34,899 nucleotides of DNA from an uncultured Pelagibacteraceae bacterium (lineage in GTDB: Bacteria; Pseudomonadota; Alphaproteobacteria; Pelagibacterales; Pelagibacteraceae), in the NCBI GenBank assembly GCA_902567945.1, contig CACFOC010000009.1, positions 1 through 34,899 on the forward strand. Reading direction: 5' to 3'. Every line of letters begins with the position of its first letter. The stretch's first letter is position 1. The translations under genes were made by a program, and so were the position numbers. This document shows, piece by piece, positions 27,832-34,899 of the stretch. The notes beneath the pieces were generated by a model. That model saw nothing but the letters and a program-made list of their open reading frames with translations, ran no database searches and was not told the origin of the DNA.

Positions 27832-29979
27832 TCAAGAATTGTGAATTCTTTTATTTTTTTTCAATTCTAAGCTATCGTATTTTTCAAATTTATTAATTTT
27901 ATCAAAAATATTTACCTTATATTTATTTTCAAAATATTCTTTTTTGATCATTTTATTTTTTTCTTCCCTTTTAATTTTTTCTAAGATTTTGTTATCAAAA
28001 TCTATTTCATTTTTTATATTATCACCCTTTCTAGCCCATATAACTTTCCTTCTTGTAAATTCCCAGTAATTATTTTCAAAATTTTTTGTATTTACAGTTT
28101 TTACAGAGTTTTCAATTCTCTTTAATTTTACACTTTTAGAACCAGAATTAACGTAAAATAAATATTCAGCAATATTATATTTGAAATTTACTTGTCTATT
28201 ATCCATATTAATTCTAGGCATTCTTAGATCCTGGTACATAAATATTTCATCAATTATTTCATGGTTTTTTTGCCATTTTTCTTCTCCAACCAGATTTCTA
28301 ACCAAATTTTTTAACTCTCTATAAAAAACACTAAAATTTTGAGAAACTTCTAGAAATATAATTTCTTCAATATCTAAATATACATCACTATATTTTTTAT
28401 TATAAATTGCTCTTCCTTTTCCTTTTAACAGATCTTCTATCCAATTATTAGTTCTGAATATTAAATTAGTATATATAAATGGATGATCTTTTTCGTTTGC
28501 TTGATCACAAATAAATTTGACTAGATCTTTGCCAGATATTTTCAATTCATTAGCTAGATAATTCATAATATAAAATCCTAATTTAAAACTATGAATTACA
28601 AGTAACACTACTGAAAATAAGTTGCTTTTTTTCCAATCTTTCTTATTCATAGTTGATGTTTCTATTACAATTTCTTCATATTCTCTCAACCACTCTTGTT
28701 CTCTTGGCGAACAGTGAGTTTCTAGCAACTCTATTTTTTTAGTTTTGATACCGTGTTTTTTTTTGTAAGATTCTTCATTCAGTTCAGTATTTGGATAAAC
28801 TTGTGTTTGGTAAATAAATATGTGGTTATTAATATTAGAATGTAAAAGATATCCTAATCCGTCTATCCAACTTTCATAAGTTTCCCCAGGTAATCCCAAG
28901 ATCATTTCTGCATAAACAGGTATTTTTAAACTATTAAATCTTCTTTCTAACTCAGAGTAAGGTTCTAATTTAATATTATCTCTTTTGACATTTTTAAGAG
29001 CTTCTTTCGAATTAGATTGTCTTGCTAATGTAATTCCCTTTTCTAAATCGTAAACATGAAGCATATTTGCTATTTTAAAAATTTGTTCGCTAGTATTTTT
29101 TCCCCAACAAGTTCTAAATTTTTCCGGGTATCCAGATTCAATTTTTTTTTCAATTAATTTTTCAGCAATTTTTATATCCCTTCTGTGCATACCAAAATTA
29201 GAATCAGCATTAAAAAGATATTTTATTTTTTTTTTCGCCACCCAATCTATTTCAGCAAAAACACGTTCTAGTGAATGAAATCTGTATTTCGTAGTATTTC
29301 CTCCTTTTCCCCAATAGCAATATGTACAAAGAAAAGGACAGCCTCTGTTAGTTTCTATAATAGCTTGATAATTATGGTTATTTACATCTTTTACTAAATA
29401 ATCAAATTCTCCTTCCAGGTAAGGTGATGGGTATATATCCATATCTTTAATAAAAGGAAATTTTTCATAATTTATAATGCATTTTTTTGATTTTTGATCT
29501 CTAAAAGCTACATTTGGAATTTTTGAAAAATTTGATTTATCTTCAAGATATCTTAAAAGTATTTCATTAAATGCATCCTCACCCTCAGCTCTAATAGCAA
29601 CATCTATAAATGGATAATTTTTAAAATATTCATCTGGCTGGTGTGGACAACTAGCGCCTCCAAATATAATTAAAGTTTTAAATTTTTCTTTTAAAATTTT
29701 TGCAACTCTTAAGCATAACTGTTCATTCCACATTGCAATAGAAAAAACAGCAATATGAGGAATTTCTTTATAGTAATTTTTTATTATATTTTCTGGTGTT
29801 TCTGGATGAAAAATAAATTTATGAAATTTAAAATTATTTTTAATTTTAACATTTTTCTTTGCATTTGCAGATAAAATTCCCGATACAAGAGGAAGGTAAG
29901 TTACTCCCCCCGAGCCCATAAGCAAGTTGTATTCATTAAAAAAAACATTAATTTTTTTTATACTATTATTCTGATTCAT
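27832..29979 (-). CDS. B12-binding-type radical SAM protein, unknown substrate
   Basis: Large protein (about 715 residues). The N-terminal half has a Rossmann-like cobalamin-binding-type domain (TLIIFGGASCPHQPDEYFKNYPFIDVAIRAEGEDA), then the [4Fe-4S] cluster motif C216-x3-C220-x2-C223 in NRGCPFLCTYCYWGKGG. The TIM-barrel continues (YLFNADSNFGM, PVYAEMILGLPGETYESW). About 250 C-terminal residues are unlike any family I can name. The ORF-track start (29985) is a GTG; the ATG at 29979 is preferred and overlaps the upstream small gene by 14 bases. B12 radical SAM enzymes often methylate unactivated carbons or rearrange backbones. Which of these happens here is unknown. Confidence 0.8.
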   Translation of the reverse strand: MNQNNSIKKINVFFNEYNLLMGSGGVTYLPLVSGILSANAKKNVKIKNNFKFHKFIFHPETPENIIKNYYKEIPHIAVFSIAMWNEQLCLRVAKILKEKFKTLIIFGGASCPHQPDEYFKNYPFIDVAIRAEGEDAFNEILLRYLEDKSNFSKIPNVAFRDQKSKKCIINYEKFPFIKDMDIYPSPYLEGEFDYLVKDVNNHNYQAIIETNRGCPFLCTYCYWGKGGNTTKYRFHSLERVFAEIDWVAKKKIKYLFNADSNFGMHRRDIKIAEKLIEKKIESGYPEKFRTCWGKNTSEQIFKIANMLHVYDLEKGITLARQSNSKEALKNVKRDNIKLEPYSELERRFNSLKIPVYAEMILGLPGETYESWIDGLGYLLHSNINNHIFIYQTQVYPNTELNEESYKKKHGIKTKKIELLETHCSPREQEWLREYEEIVIETSTMNKKDWKKSNLFSVVLLVIHSFKLGFYIMNYLANELKISGKDLVKFICDQANEKDHPFIYTNLIFRTNNWIEDLLKGKGRAIYNKKYSDVYLDIEEIIFLEVSQNFSVFYRELKNLVRNLVGEEKWQKNHEIIDEIFMYQDLRMPRINMDNRQVNFKYNIAEYLFYVNSGSKSVKLKRIENSVKTVNTKNFENNYWEFTRRKVIWARKGDNIKNEIDFDNKILEKIKREEKNKMIKKEYFENKYKVNIFDKINKFEKYDSLELKKNKRIHNS

Positions 29980-30238
29980 TAACACTTAATTCTCCACGAA
30001 CTTTATTAATAAATTTTGATAGAATCTCTCTTTCTTCGGGTGAAAAAATACTTTCTTTTTGGTTAGCTGACTTAATTTCATCTTTTATTTTATTTAAAAT
30101 TTCTTGTCTTCCTTGTTTATTATAAAGGTAATTTTCTACTTTGCCTTCATAATCTTTTAATATTTGTCCTAAGGTGAATTGAAAAAGCAAATAAGAAGCA
30201 ATTAGTACAATTAAAGTTTTATAAATAAATAATTTCAT
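29966..30238 (-). CDS. Small single-helix membrane-anchored protein, unknown
   Basis: About 90 residues if the ATG at 30238 is the start (the longer track ORF begins at 30283). The start MKLFIYKTLIVLIASYLLFQF is one hydrophobic segment, a probable membrane anchor or uncleaved signal. It is followed by a charged helical domain (about 65 residues, rich in Lys and Glu). No motif I recognise. It is encoded between the GT-C glycosyltransferase (56-base gap) and the radical SAM gene (14-base overlap), so it is probably part of that operon. I cannot assign a function. Confidence 0.55.
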   Translation of the reverse strand: MKLFIYKTLIVLIASYLLFQFTLGQILKDYEGKVENYLYNKQGRQEILNKIKDEIKSANQKESIFSPEEREILSKFINKVRGELSVNESE

Positions 30239-30294
30239 GAAAATATTTCTATAAATATTAAGGCATATTATATTTAAAATCAATTCAAATAAGT

Positions 30295-31929
30295 TTAATA
30301 CTTTTTATAAATTGTATTGATTGAAATGCCATCGATTTTTATTTCATGAAATATTTCAAAATTTTTTGGAGCAATAAATTCATCAGGTCTTGTTATGCCC
30401 CTCCAATCTCTGAAATTATTAATAATATAATCAGCATCATTAATATCGTTAGTTATTGAGATTTTTTGTCTATTAGTATTTTTAAGAATATTTTTACTTA
30501 GGTTAAGATCGGTTGTGCTTAAATTAAAAATTTTTACTTTTCCATCTTCTTTTTCAGCAATATATTCTAAGGCGTGTTTGTTACTTGTTCCTGAAAAATC
30601 CATCTCAAATTTTTTATTAAAATTCTTTCCAGCGAAAAAATTAAAATAAATATTTTGGTGCGGGTGATTTTTATACATCCAGTAGATATTAGGAATAATT
30701 AAGGCTAATATTAATATATATAAATAATTATTTTTTTTTTTAAAAAAATAAATCCTTATCAAATTTAGACCAAACATAGAAATTAATAATAAACTTGGGT
30801 AGATGAAAAAAAGATGTCTCCAACTATCATAAGAAATTGATTTAAAATTGACTGCAACTATTAGAGGAATAATAAAAGTTAATAAGAAAATTAAATCCTG
30901 TAACTCTCTATTGCTTCTCCACAAATCTATATATGAATCATTTTTTTCTATTTTTAATAATCTCTTTGTCGTTCTTAAAAAAAGAAAAATAAAACCTATG
31001 GCAAATAAAGATAAATATAATAAAGGTGTGCTAACTAAAATCCAAACCAAATGATAATGCCACGGTGGGTTAGTTGCAAATATGTATTGACCTAAATAAA
31101 AAGTATGTATGGTAAGAATATGGTCACCAAGGAACTTAAAAGAAAATAAAAAATTTTTTAAAGGATCGCTCCATAAAAATGGCCAAAACAAAAATATAAA
31201 AACTGGAAACAATATTAAAAAAGTTATTAGAGGATTTATATTTTTTTCTTTATTTTTTTCGATCCGGAAAATATTTATAATATAAAAAATTATAATTATA
31301 GAAGGTAATATTAAGCCTAAAATTCTCACATTAATCATAAGTGCAGAAAAAATTGCAAATATTGTGCTAGTTTTATAATTTGGTTTTTCTAAAAAATTTA
31401 TTGCTAAATATAAATTGATTATAAAAAAGGACATAAAAATTATATCCTTATTATTATAAAAACTATTGGCAAATATTTTTGGACTTGCTACTAACATTAT
31501 AGTGCCAAGAATAGAAATAATCCAAGAATTGTATCTTTGTTTTATTAATAAATAAAAAAAATAAGAAGATATGAAAAAAAATAAAAAAGTAGAAAAGTGT
31601 CTTAATAAATAATATTGCCTACTATCTTCAATTTGGAAAATAAATTCCAAAAATGCCATAGGGAGATCAAATGCGACACCAGAAGTTGGAATTATATCTA
31701 GACTTGGATGCTCAGACAACTGTCCTGAAATAATTTCTTTAATTTTTGGTATATTTTCCGGTGAAAAAATTTTAAATACAGATTCAAGTGACAAAAATCC
31801 AACAACTCTAGTATTGTCTTCATCTATTGATATTCCATAATCTGAAAATATAAAAATTCCAATAAAAAAAAATATTACAAAAAATATAAATGTTAGTAAT
31901 TTGTTATTTGAATTTAAAAATGTTGACAT
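30295..31929 (-). CDS. GT-C family membrane glycosyltransferase (GT39/ArnT-like)
   Basis: Polytopic membrane protein of 544 residues with about ten or more hydrophobic segments. The Asp/Glu-rich start of the first periplasmic loop (SDYGISIDEDNT, D36-E37) is where GT-C enzymes carry their catalytic acidic pair. Long hydrophobic repeats and a C-terminal soluble tail fit dolichyl-phosphate-mannose mannosyltransferase-like (PMT_2) enzymes, which take a sugar from polyprenyl phosphate. The GtrB-like gene at the end of the same run would supply that donor. A TATAAT (minus strand, 31936-31941) lies six bases before its ATG, so its transcript may be nearly leaderless. The acceptor is unknown. Confidence 0.7.
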   Translation of the reverse strand: MSTFLNSNNKLLTFIFFVIFFFIGIFIFSDYGISIDEDNTRVVGFLSLESVFKIFSPENIPKIKEIISGQLSEHPSLDIIPTSGVAFDLPMAFLEFIFQIEDSRQYYLLRHFSTFLFFFISSYFFYLLIKQRYNSWIISILGTIMLVASPKIFANSFYNNKDIIFMSFFIINLYLAINFLEKPNYKTSTIFAIFSALMINVRILGLILPSIIIIFYIINIFRIEKNKEKNINPLITFLILFPVFIFLFWPFLWSDPLKNFLFSFKFLGDHILTIHTFYLGQYIFATNPPWHYHLVWILVSTPLLYLSLFAIGFIFLFLRTTKRLLKIEKNDSYIDLWRSNRELQDLIFLLTFIIPLIVAVNFKSISYDSWRHLFFIYPSLLLISMFGLNLIRIYFFKKKNNYLYILILALIIPNIYWMYKNHPHQNIYFNFFAGKNFNKKFEMDFSGTSNKHALEYIAEKEDGKVKIFNLSTTDLNLSKNILKNTNRQKISITNDINDADYIINNFRDWRGITRPDEFIAPKNFEIFHEIKIDGISINTIYKKY

Positions 31930-31935
31930 TTTGCA

Positions 31936-31941
31936 ATTATA
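31936..31941 (-). promoter_or_regulatory. TATAAT -10 element immediately before the GT-C gene
   Basis: Consensus TATAAT on the minus strand, ending six bases before the ATG at 31929. No strong -35 is found 16-18 bases upstream. If used, the transcript would start at or near the ATG. In AT-rich DNA this can occur by chance. Confidence 0.3.
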
Positions 31942-32005
31942 ACACTTAAAAAATATAAATAAAATTAACTAAACTAAGCACAATTTACTCAATAATTTCT
32001 TAAAC

Positions 32006-32034
32006 TTGAAACAGATATAAAACTCAAGTAAAAG
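32006..32034 (+). promoter_or_regulatory. Possible promoter of the tRNA gene
   Basis: TTGAAA (32006-32011), 17-base spacer, TAAAAG (32029-32034), then the tRNA 14 bases downstream. The spacer and -10 are within an ACTTGA...TCAAGT inverted repeat. Five of six and four of six matches to consensus. Confidence 0.4.
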
Positions 32035-32047
32035 CTAATTTATTAGA

Positions 32048-32124
32048 GGGCCTGTAGCTCAGCTGGTCAGAGCAGTACACTCATAATGTATTGGTCCCAG
32101 GTTCGAATCCTGGCGGGCCCACCA
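32048..32124 (+). tRNA. tRNA with anticodon CAU, probably tRNA-Ile2
   Basis: 77-base cloverleaf with encoded CCA. Acceptor stem GGGCCTG pairs with CGGGCCC (one G-T pair), D arm GCTC...GAGC, anticodon stem GTACA/TGTAT with loop CTCATAA and anticodon CAT at 32082-32084, and T arm CCAGG-TTCGAAT-CCTGG. CAU anticodons belong to initiator Met, elongator Met, or the lysidine-modified Ile2. The acceptor stem has C4-G69 and C5-G68, pairs I recall as recognition elements for TilS in tRNA-Ile2 and absent from E. coli elongator Met. So Ile2 is preferred, though not certain. It sits between the GT-C gene and a GT2 gene and has a plausible promoter. Confidence 0.9.
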
Positions 32125-32137
32125 AATATATAAAAAT

Positions 32138-33010
32138 ATGGCAAATATATTTTCAATGGTTACTTTAAAAGGTTCTAATTTTTATACGAAATATGCCATT
32201 AAATCTTTTTTTCAAAATACTAAATTAGAAAATGAAGATGAATTTTTATTAATAAATAATGATCATTGTAACACTGATGAGTTTTCTATTTATAATAGGA
32301 TAAGAATAATTAATAATGAAACACCATTTAGCTTTGCAGAAAATGTAAACCAAGGGATTAGTCTTGCTATAAAAAATAAAAAAAATCTTATTTTTTTAAA
32401 CAATGATATAATTTTTACAAAAGATTGGTTTAATCCTTTAAAATTAGAGTTAAAAAACATATCTATTCCAGTATCAAATCAATTATTTCAATATAATTCA
32501 GCTTGTGAAAAATTGAAATTAATCCCCACAATGCGATTTGACCAATTTAATGAAAATTATGATTTGCTAAATGATATTACAGCAGCGCATAAAAAAAAAT
32601 TTAAGGCAAATCAAAAATTTCAAACTTTGTTAATGCCATTTTATTGTTTTAAATTACCTTACGACATATTAAATAAAATAGGATATTTTGATCAGTCTTT
32701 CGGCAAAGGAGGCGGGGAAGATATTGATTATAGAATCAGGTGTGCAGTTAAGGGATATGAGGTTAATTTTTTATTGGATAGCTATCTGCTTCATTTTCAT
32801 GGAAAATCAACATGGGACGGAATTGAAAGCAAGCAAGAAACTGAAGAAAGAAATAGAATATATATAAACACTTTCAAAAAAAAATGGGGAGAAGAAATAA
32901 CACAAATATTTATAATGAGAAATAATTTTTCCAATATACTATCTAAACAGAAAATTGAAGATGAATTTAAACAAAGAAAATTTGGTGAATTAATTAGAAA
33001 ATTATTATAA
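32138..33010 (+). CDS. GT2-type glycosyltransferase
   Basis: Protein of 290 residues with a GT-A fold. The start VTLKGSNFYTKYAIKSFFQNT is a typical family-2 entry strand-helix. LIFLNNDIIFTKDWF carries the metal-binding acidic motif of the NND type. FGKGGGEDIDYRIRCAVKGYE is the acceptor-side ED motif common to rhamnosyl- and galactosyltransferase-like family members. No membrane helix is visible. It starts 13 bases after the tRNA and has no clear Shine-Dalgarno sequence, so it may be transcribed with the tRNA. It ends convergently with the GT4-type gene, 5 bases apart. Sugar specificity is unknown. Confidence 0.85.
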   Translation: MANIFSMVTLKGSNFYTKYAIKSFFQNTKLENEDEFLLINNDHCNTDEFSIYNRIRIINNETPFSFAENVNQGISLAIKNKKNLIFLNNDIIFTKDWFNPLKLELKNISIPVSNQLFQYNSACEKLKLIPTMRFDQFNENYDLLNDITAAHKKKFKANQKFQTLLMPFYCFKLPYDILNKIGYFDQSFGKGGGEDIDYRIRCAVKGYEVNFLLDSYLLHFHGKSTWDGIESKQETEERNRIYINTFKKKWGEEITQIFIMRNNFSNILSKQKIEDEFKQRKFGELIRKLL

Positions 33011-33015
33011 TTTTA

Positions 33016-33993
33016 TTATTTTCTTATTTCATCAAAAAATTTTTTCCATTCGATAGACCTAACATCCCAAGAATATAAATAATTGATAGACTGGCGTTGA
33101 AGTTTAAGTTTTTCTTGATTTTCTTTTGACCAAAAGTTTTCAATACTGTTAAGAAGAGTTTTTCCATATTTTTTTTCTAAATTTTCAAAATTTCTATCAA
33201 ATCCAACAAAAGTTCCAAAAGGCGCACAAGTTTCATAAAGTGCTCCTAAATTTGTTGTAACTATTTCACAACCTGCTGCCATAGATTCAATTGCTGAAAT
33301 GCAGCTCGTTTCTGGCCATATACTTGGAAAAGAATAAATGTGTGTTTTTTTTAGCAATTCAATTATTTTTTTGTTTTCAACAAAACCCAAATAATTAACA
33401 TTTTTCAAATTTTTGCATTCATTGAATAAATTTGTATATTGCTTAGCATAAACACTATCAAAGCTCTTTCCATAGATTTTTGTTGAAGAACAAACATTAA
33501 GCTCAACATTATTTTTTAAATTTAAATTCTTAAAAATATTTAACAAATTAGCCAAACCTCTCCAAGGAGTTGTGTGATAAATTAAATTTATTTTATCTTT
33601 TGGTTTTTCTTGGAATTCAATTTTTTCGATAGCGTTTTTGATTACTAATGATTTGGTTTCTGGTATTTTAAATTGATAAACAAATTTTTCGAAGTTCCAA
33701 TTAGAATTAAATACTATATAATCTATTTTATCTGTATAATCTTTTGAACCTAAATTTTGAGCTTCTTTTTGGTTAACAAAGTGTTGCATCCAAAGTACAT
33801 TAATTCTTTCTTTTTCCAATAAGTCATAATCAGTATTATTTAGGATTAAATTTATGTTTTTAAAACTCTCATCTGGAAGATACTTTAGTAAAAGTCTTAG
33901 CTGACTTTCACTTCCACCAGAAGACTCATTAAATACTATTGGTCTAGTTGAATCATTATTTAGTTTTTTTATAATTCTAGATTTTTCTTCCAC
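33016..33993 (-). CDS. GT4-like glycosyltransferase
   Basis: GT-B type protein of 325 residues. The C-terminal half contains LIYHTTPWRGLANLLNIFKNL, then IYSFPSIWPETSCISAIESMAAGCEIVTTNLGAL, which is the E-x7-E family signature region of group 1 glycosyltransferases. The N-terminal half (FNESSGGSESQLRLLLKYL) has the acceptor-side Gly-rich start. The start is a GTG at 33993; an in-frame stop lies four codons upstream and no earlier ATG exists. It is 17 bases from mlaC and on the same strand as mlaC and mlaA. Its substrate is unknown. Confidence 0.82.
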   Translation of the reverse strand: MEEKSRIIKKLNNDSTRPIVFNESSGGSESQLRLLLKYLPDESFKNINLILNNTDYDLLEKERINVLWMQHFVNQKEAQNLGSKDYTDKIDYIVFNSNWNFEKFVYQFKIPETKSLVIKNAIEKIEFQEKPKDKINLIYHTTPWRGLANLLNIFKNLNLKNNVELNVCSSTKIYGKSFDSVYAKQYTNLFNECKNLKNVNYLGFVENKKIIELLKKTHIYSFPSIWPETSCISAIESMAAGCEIVTTNLGALYETCAPFGTFVGFDRNFENLEKKYGKTLLNSIENFWSKENQEKLKLQRQSINYLYSWDVRSIEWKKFFDEIRK

Positions 33994-34010
33994 GGATAAA
34001 ATTTAGTAGG

Positions 34011-34604
34011 CTATTTTTCAACAAATTTTTTTAAACTAATAAATAATTTTTTTACGTCTCCATTATTTGTTTCTATCACCGAAGTAAACTCTTCTTTCTG
34101 AGTTCTTGCTAGGCTTAATCCTTCTATTATTAAGTCTCTAATCAATGGCTTGTCAGGATTTTTCGTGTATACGCGCCAGTCGATTTTAACCTCTGGTTTT
34201 TTATCGGTAGCAAGCAGCAAACTTCTTACTATCGTGTACTTTTCATTTATGATTTCAGCAGAAAGGACTTCAATTTTGGGATCTGAGTAATCTGATAGTC
34301 GAGATGTAAAACTTTTTAAGAAGTATTTTTCAAACAGTTCATGGTACTGATTTAATTCTTCTTCATTAAGTTGTTTTCTATATTTTCCAAGAGAATAATA
34401 TCCCACCCCTTTAATATCAACGGTTTTAAGAGCCATTTCTGATAGTTTTTTTGTTTTAAATTCTTTAGTGTTTGATGCCACGAGTATTTGTTTTGCTTCA
34501 TTAACTATTTCAGTAATAAATTGTTTTGGATCATTACTATATGAAAGACATATATTAGGTACAATAAAAATAAAAAAAGAAACAATGAAAAAATTTTTTT
34601 TCAT
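34011..34604 (-). CDS. mlaC: MlaC-like periplasmic phospholipid-binding protein
   Basis: Soluble carrier of the Mla pathway that moves phospholipids between the outer-membrane MlaA complex and the inner-membrane MlaFEDB transporter. The 197-residue protein begins with a signal peptide (MKKNFFIVSFFIFIVPNICLS, cleavage near residue 21). Family features are FKTKKLSEMALKTVDI, YYSLGKYRKQLNEEELNQYHELFEKYFLKSFTSRLSDY, and IDWRVYTKNPDKPLIRDLIIEGLSLARTQKEEFTSVIE, which is the Tol_Tol_Ttg2 (PF05494) C-terminal pattern. The next minus-strand gene is a MlaA, 20 bases upstream, as expected. Downstream is the GT4-like gene. Confidence 0.92.
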   Translation of the reverse strand: MKKNFFIVSFFIFIVPNICLSYSNDPKQFITEIVNEAKQILVASNTKEFKTKKLSEMALKTVDIKGVGYYSLGKYRKQLNEEELNQYHELFEKYFLKSFTSRLSDYSDPKIEVLSAEIINEKYTIVRSLLLATDKKPEVKIDWRVYTKNPDKPLIRDLIIEGLSLARTQKEEFTSVIETNNGDVKKLFISLKKFVEK

Positions 34605-34624
34605 AAATTAGACCTTTATTATAA

Positions 34625-34899
34625 TTAATTAGCTTCTATTTCTTCCCAATCGCTATCATCTTGGGTAGCTACCGCAGATTCTGAGTTTGATATTTTTTTA
34701 TTCCTATTTTGTAGATACAAACTTTTCACAGATGCATAAAGGTCTATGGAATTTTCTTCCAGGCTATCAAATGATTCAATATTTTTTGCTCTAAAATCAA
34801 CTGCTCCTGTGCTTCTGTAGTACCAGTAATTATGTTCAGAAAAAGTACGATCTTCAACTTCTGTGTTATGAGTAATTTGATAAACTGGATCTAAAAATA
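34625..34899 (-). CDS. mlaA: MlaA (VacJ) lipoprotein, C-terminal part
   Basis: Only the last ~91 codons are in the window; the start is off the right edge and the ORF track misses it. The reading frame on the minus strand gives ...YQITHNTEVEDRTFSEHNYWYYRSTGAVDFRAKNIESFDSLEENSIDLYASVKSLYLQNR... ending DSDWEEIEAN and a TAA at 34627-34625. The YYxxxxAVDxRAxN...LDxLxxxSIDxYAxxRSLYxQxR pattern is the MlaA/VacJ C terminus. MlaA sits in the outer membrane and passes mislocalised phospholipid to MlaC. It lies 20 bases upstream of mlaC. The first part of the protein, including the lipobox, is not visible. Confidence 0.85.
   Translation of the reverse strand, partial: FLDPVYQITHNTEVEDRTFSEHNYWYYRSTGAVDFRAKNIESFDSLEENSIDLYASVKSLYLQNRNKKISNSESAVATQDDSDWEEIEAN

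Noticed and set aside
32006-32034. ACTTGA-N14-TCAAGT inverted repeat as a transcription terminator
   Set aside because: The arms are short with a long loop, there is no T run after it, and the position fits a promoter better.
32048-32124. tRNA as an integrase attachment site with a duplicated 3' end
   Set aside because: I found no second copy of the tRNA 3' sequence and no integrase gene in the window.

Overview
The window is AT-rich, densely packed DNA from an alphaproteobacterium, most likely a member of the SAR11 clade (Pelagibacterales). The basis is gene content, very short or overlapping intergenic spaces, A/T-biased codon use, the lgt-ubiK and petP-petR type neighbourhoods, and several marine-type 2-oxoglutarate oxygenases and glycosyltransferases. 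This assignment is inference; no 16S or other marker is present. No integrase, transposase, CRISPR array or plasmid-type gene is visible, and no gene-free stretch exceeds about 135 bases.

Positions 1-24,000 are a housekeeping block. It starts with lgt and the first codons of a MidA-like methyltransferase, then ubiK. A MarR regulator, OmpR-type response regulator and membrane histidine kinase follow in overlapping order (petP-petR-like), divergent from ilvE. A tightly overlapping minus-strand operon uvrB, pteridine reductase-like SDR, folB, uvrC, pgsA comes next. Then follow an aspartate aminotransferase, trxB, guaC, a plus-strand pair (ELM1-family protein plus 2OG-Fe(II) oxygenase), carA-carB on the minus strand with a well-formed promoter and an unusual palindrome-rich leader, and the plus-strand macromolecular-synthesis group yqeY-dnaG-rpoD.

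Positions 24,000-34,000 look like an accessory cell-surface region. An exostosin-like glycosyltransferase and a small TPR protein follow rpoD directly. Opposite them is a six-gene minus-strand run: GT-C family membrane glycosyltransferase, one-helix 105-residue ORF, large B12-type radical SAM protein, compact PLP-dependent enzyme, cupin-like 2OG-Fe(II) oxygenase, and GtrB-like polyprenyl-phosphate glycosyltransferase. A tRNA with anticodon CAU (probably lysidine-type tRNA-Ile2) and two more glycosyltransferases (GT2 and GT4 types) follow. The window ends in mlaC and the 3' part of mlaA, which maintain outer-membrane lipid asymmetry.

The best candidate for something undescribed is the radical SAM / PLP / 2OG-oxygenase trio between a GtrB-like and a GT-C-like enzyme. 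By context it may make or modify a lipid-linked sugar or a surface polymer. Other points worth a look are the PTR1-type reductase beside folB, loss of the DnaG zinc ligands, the carA leader palindromes, and a palindrome overlapping a TTGACA hexamer between the MarR gene and ilvE.
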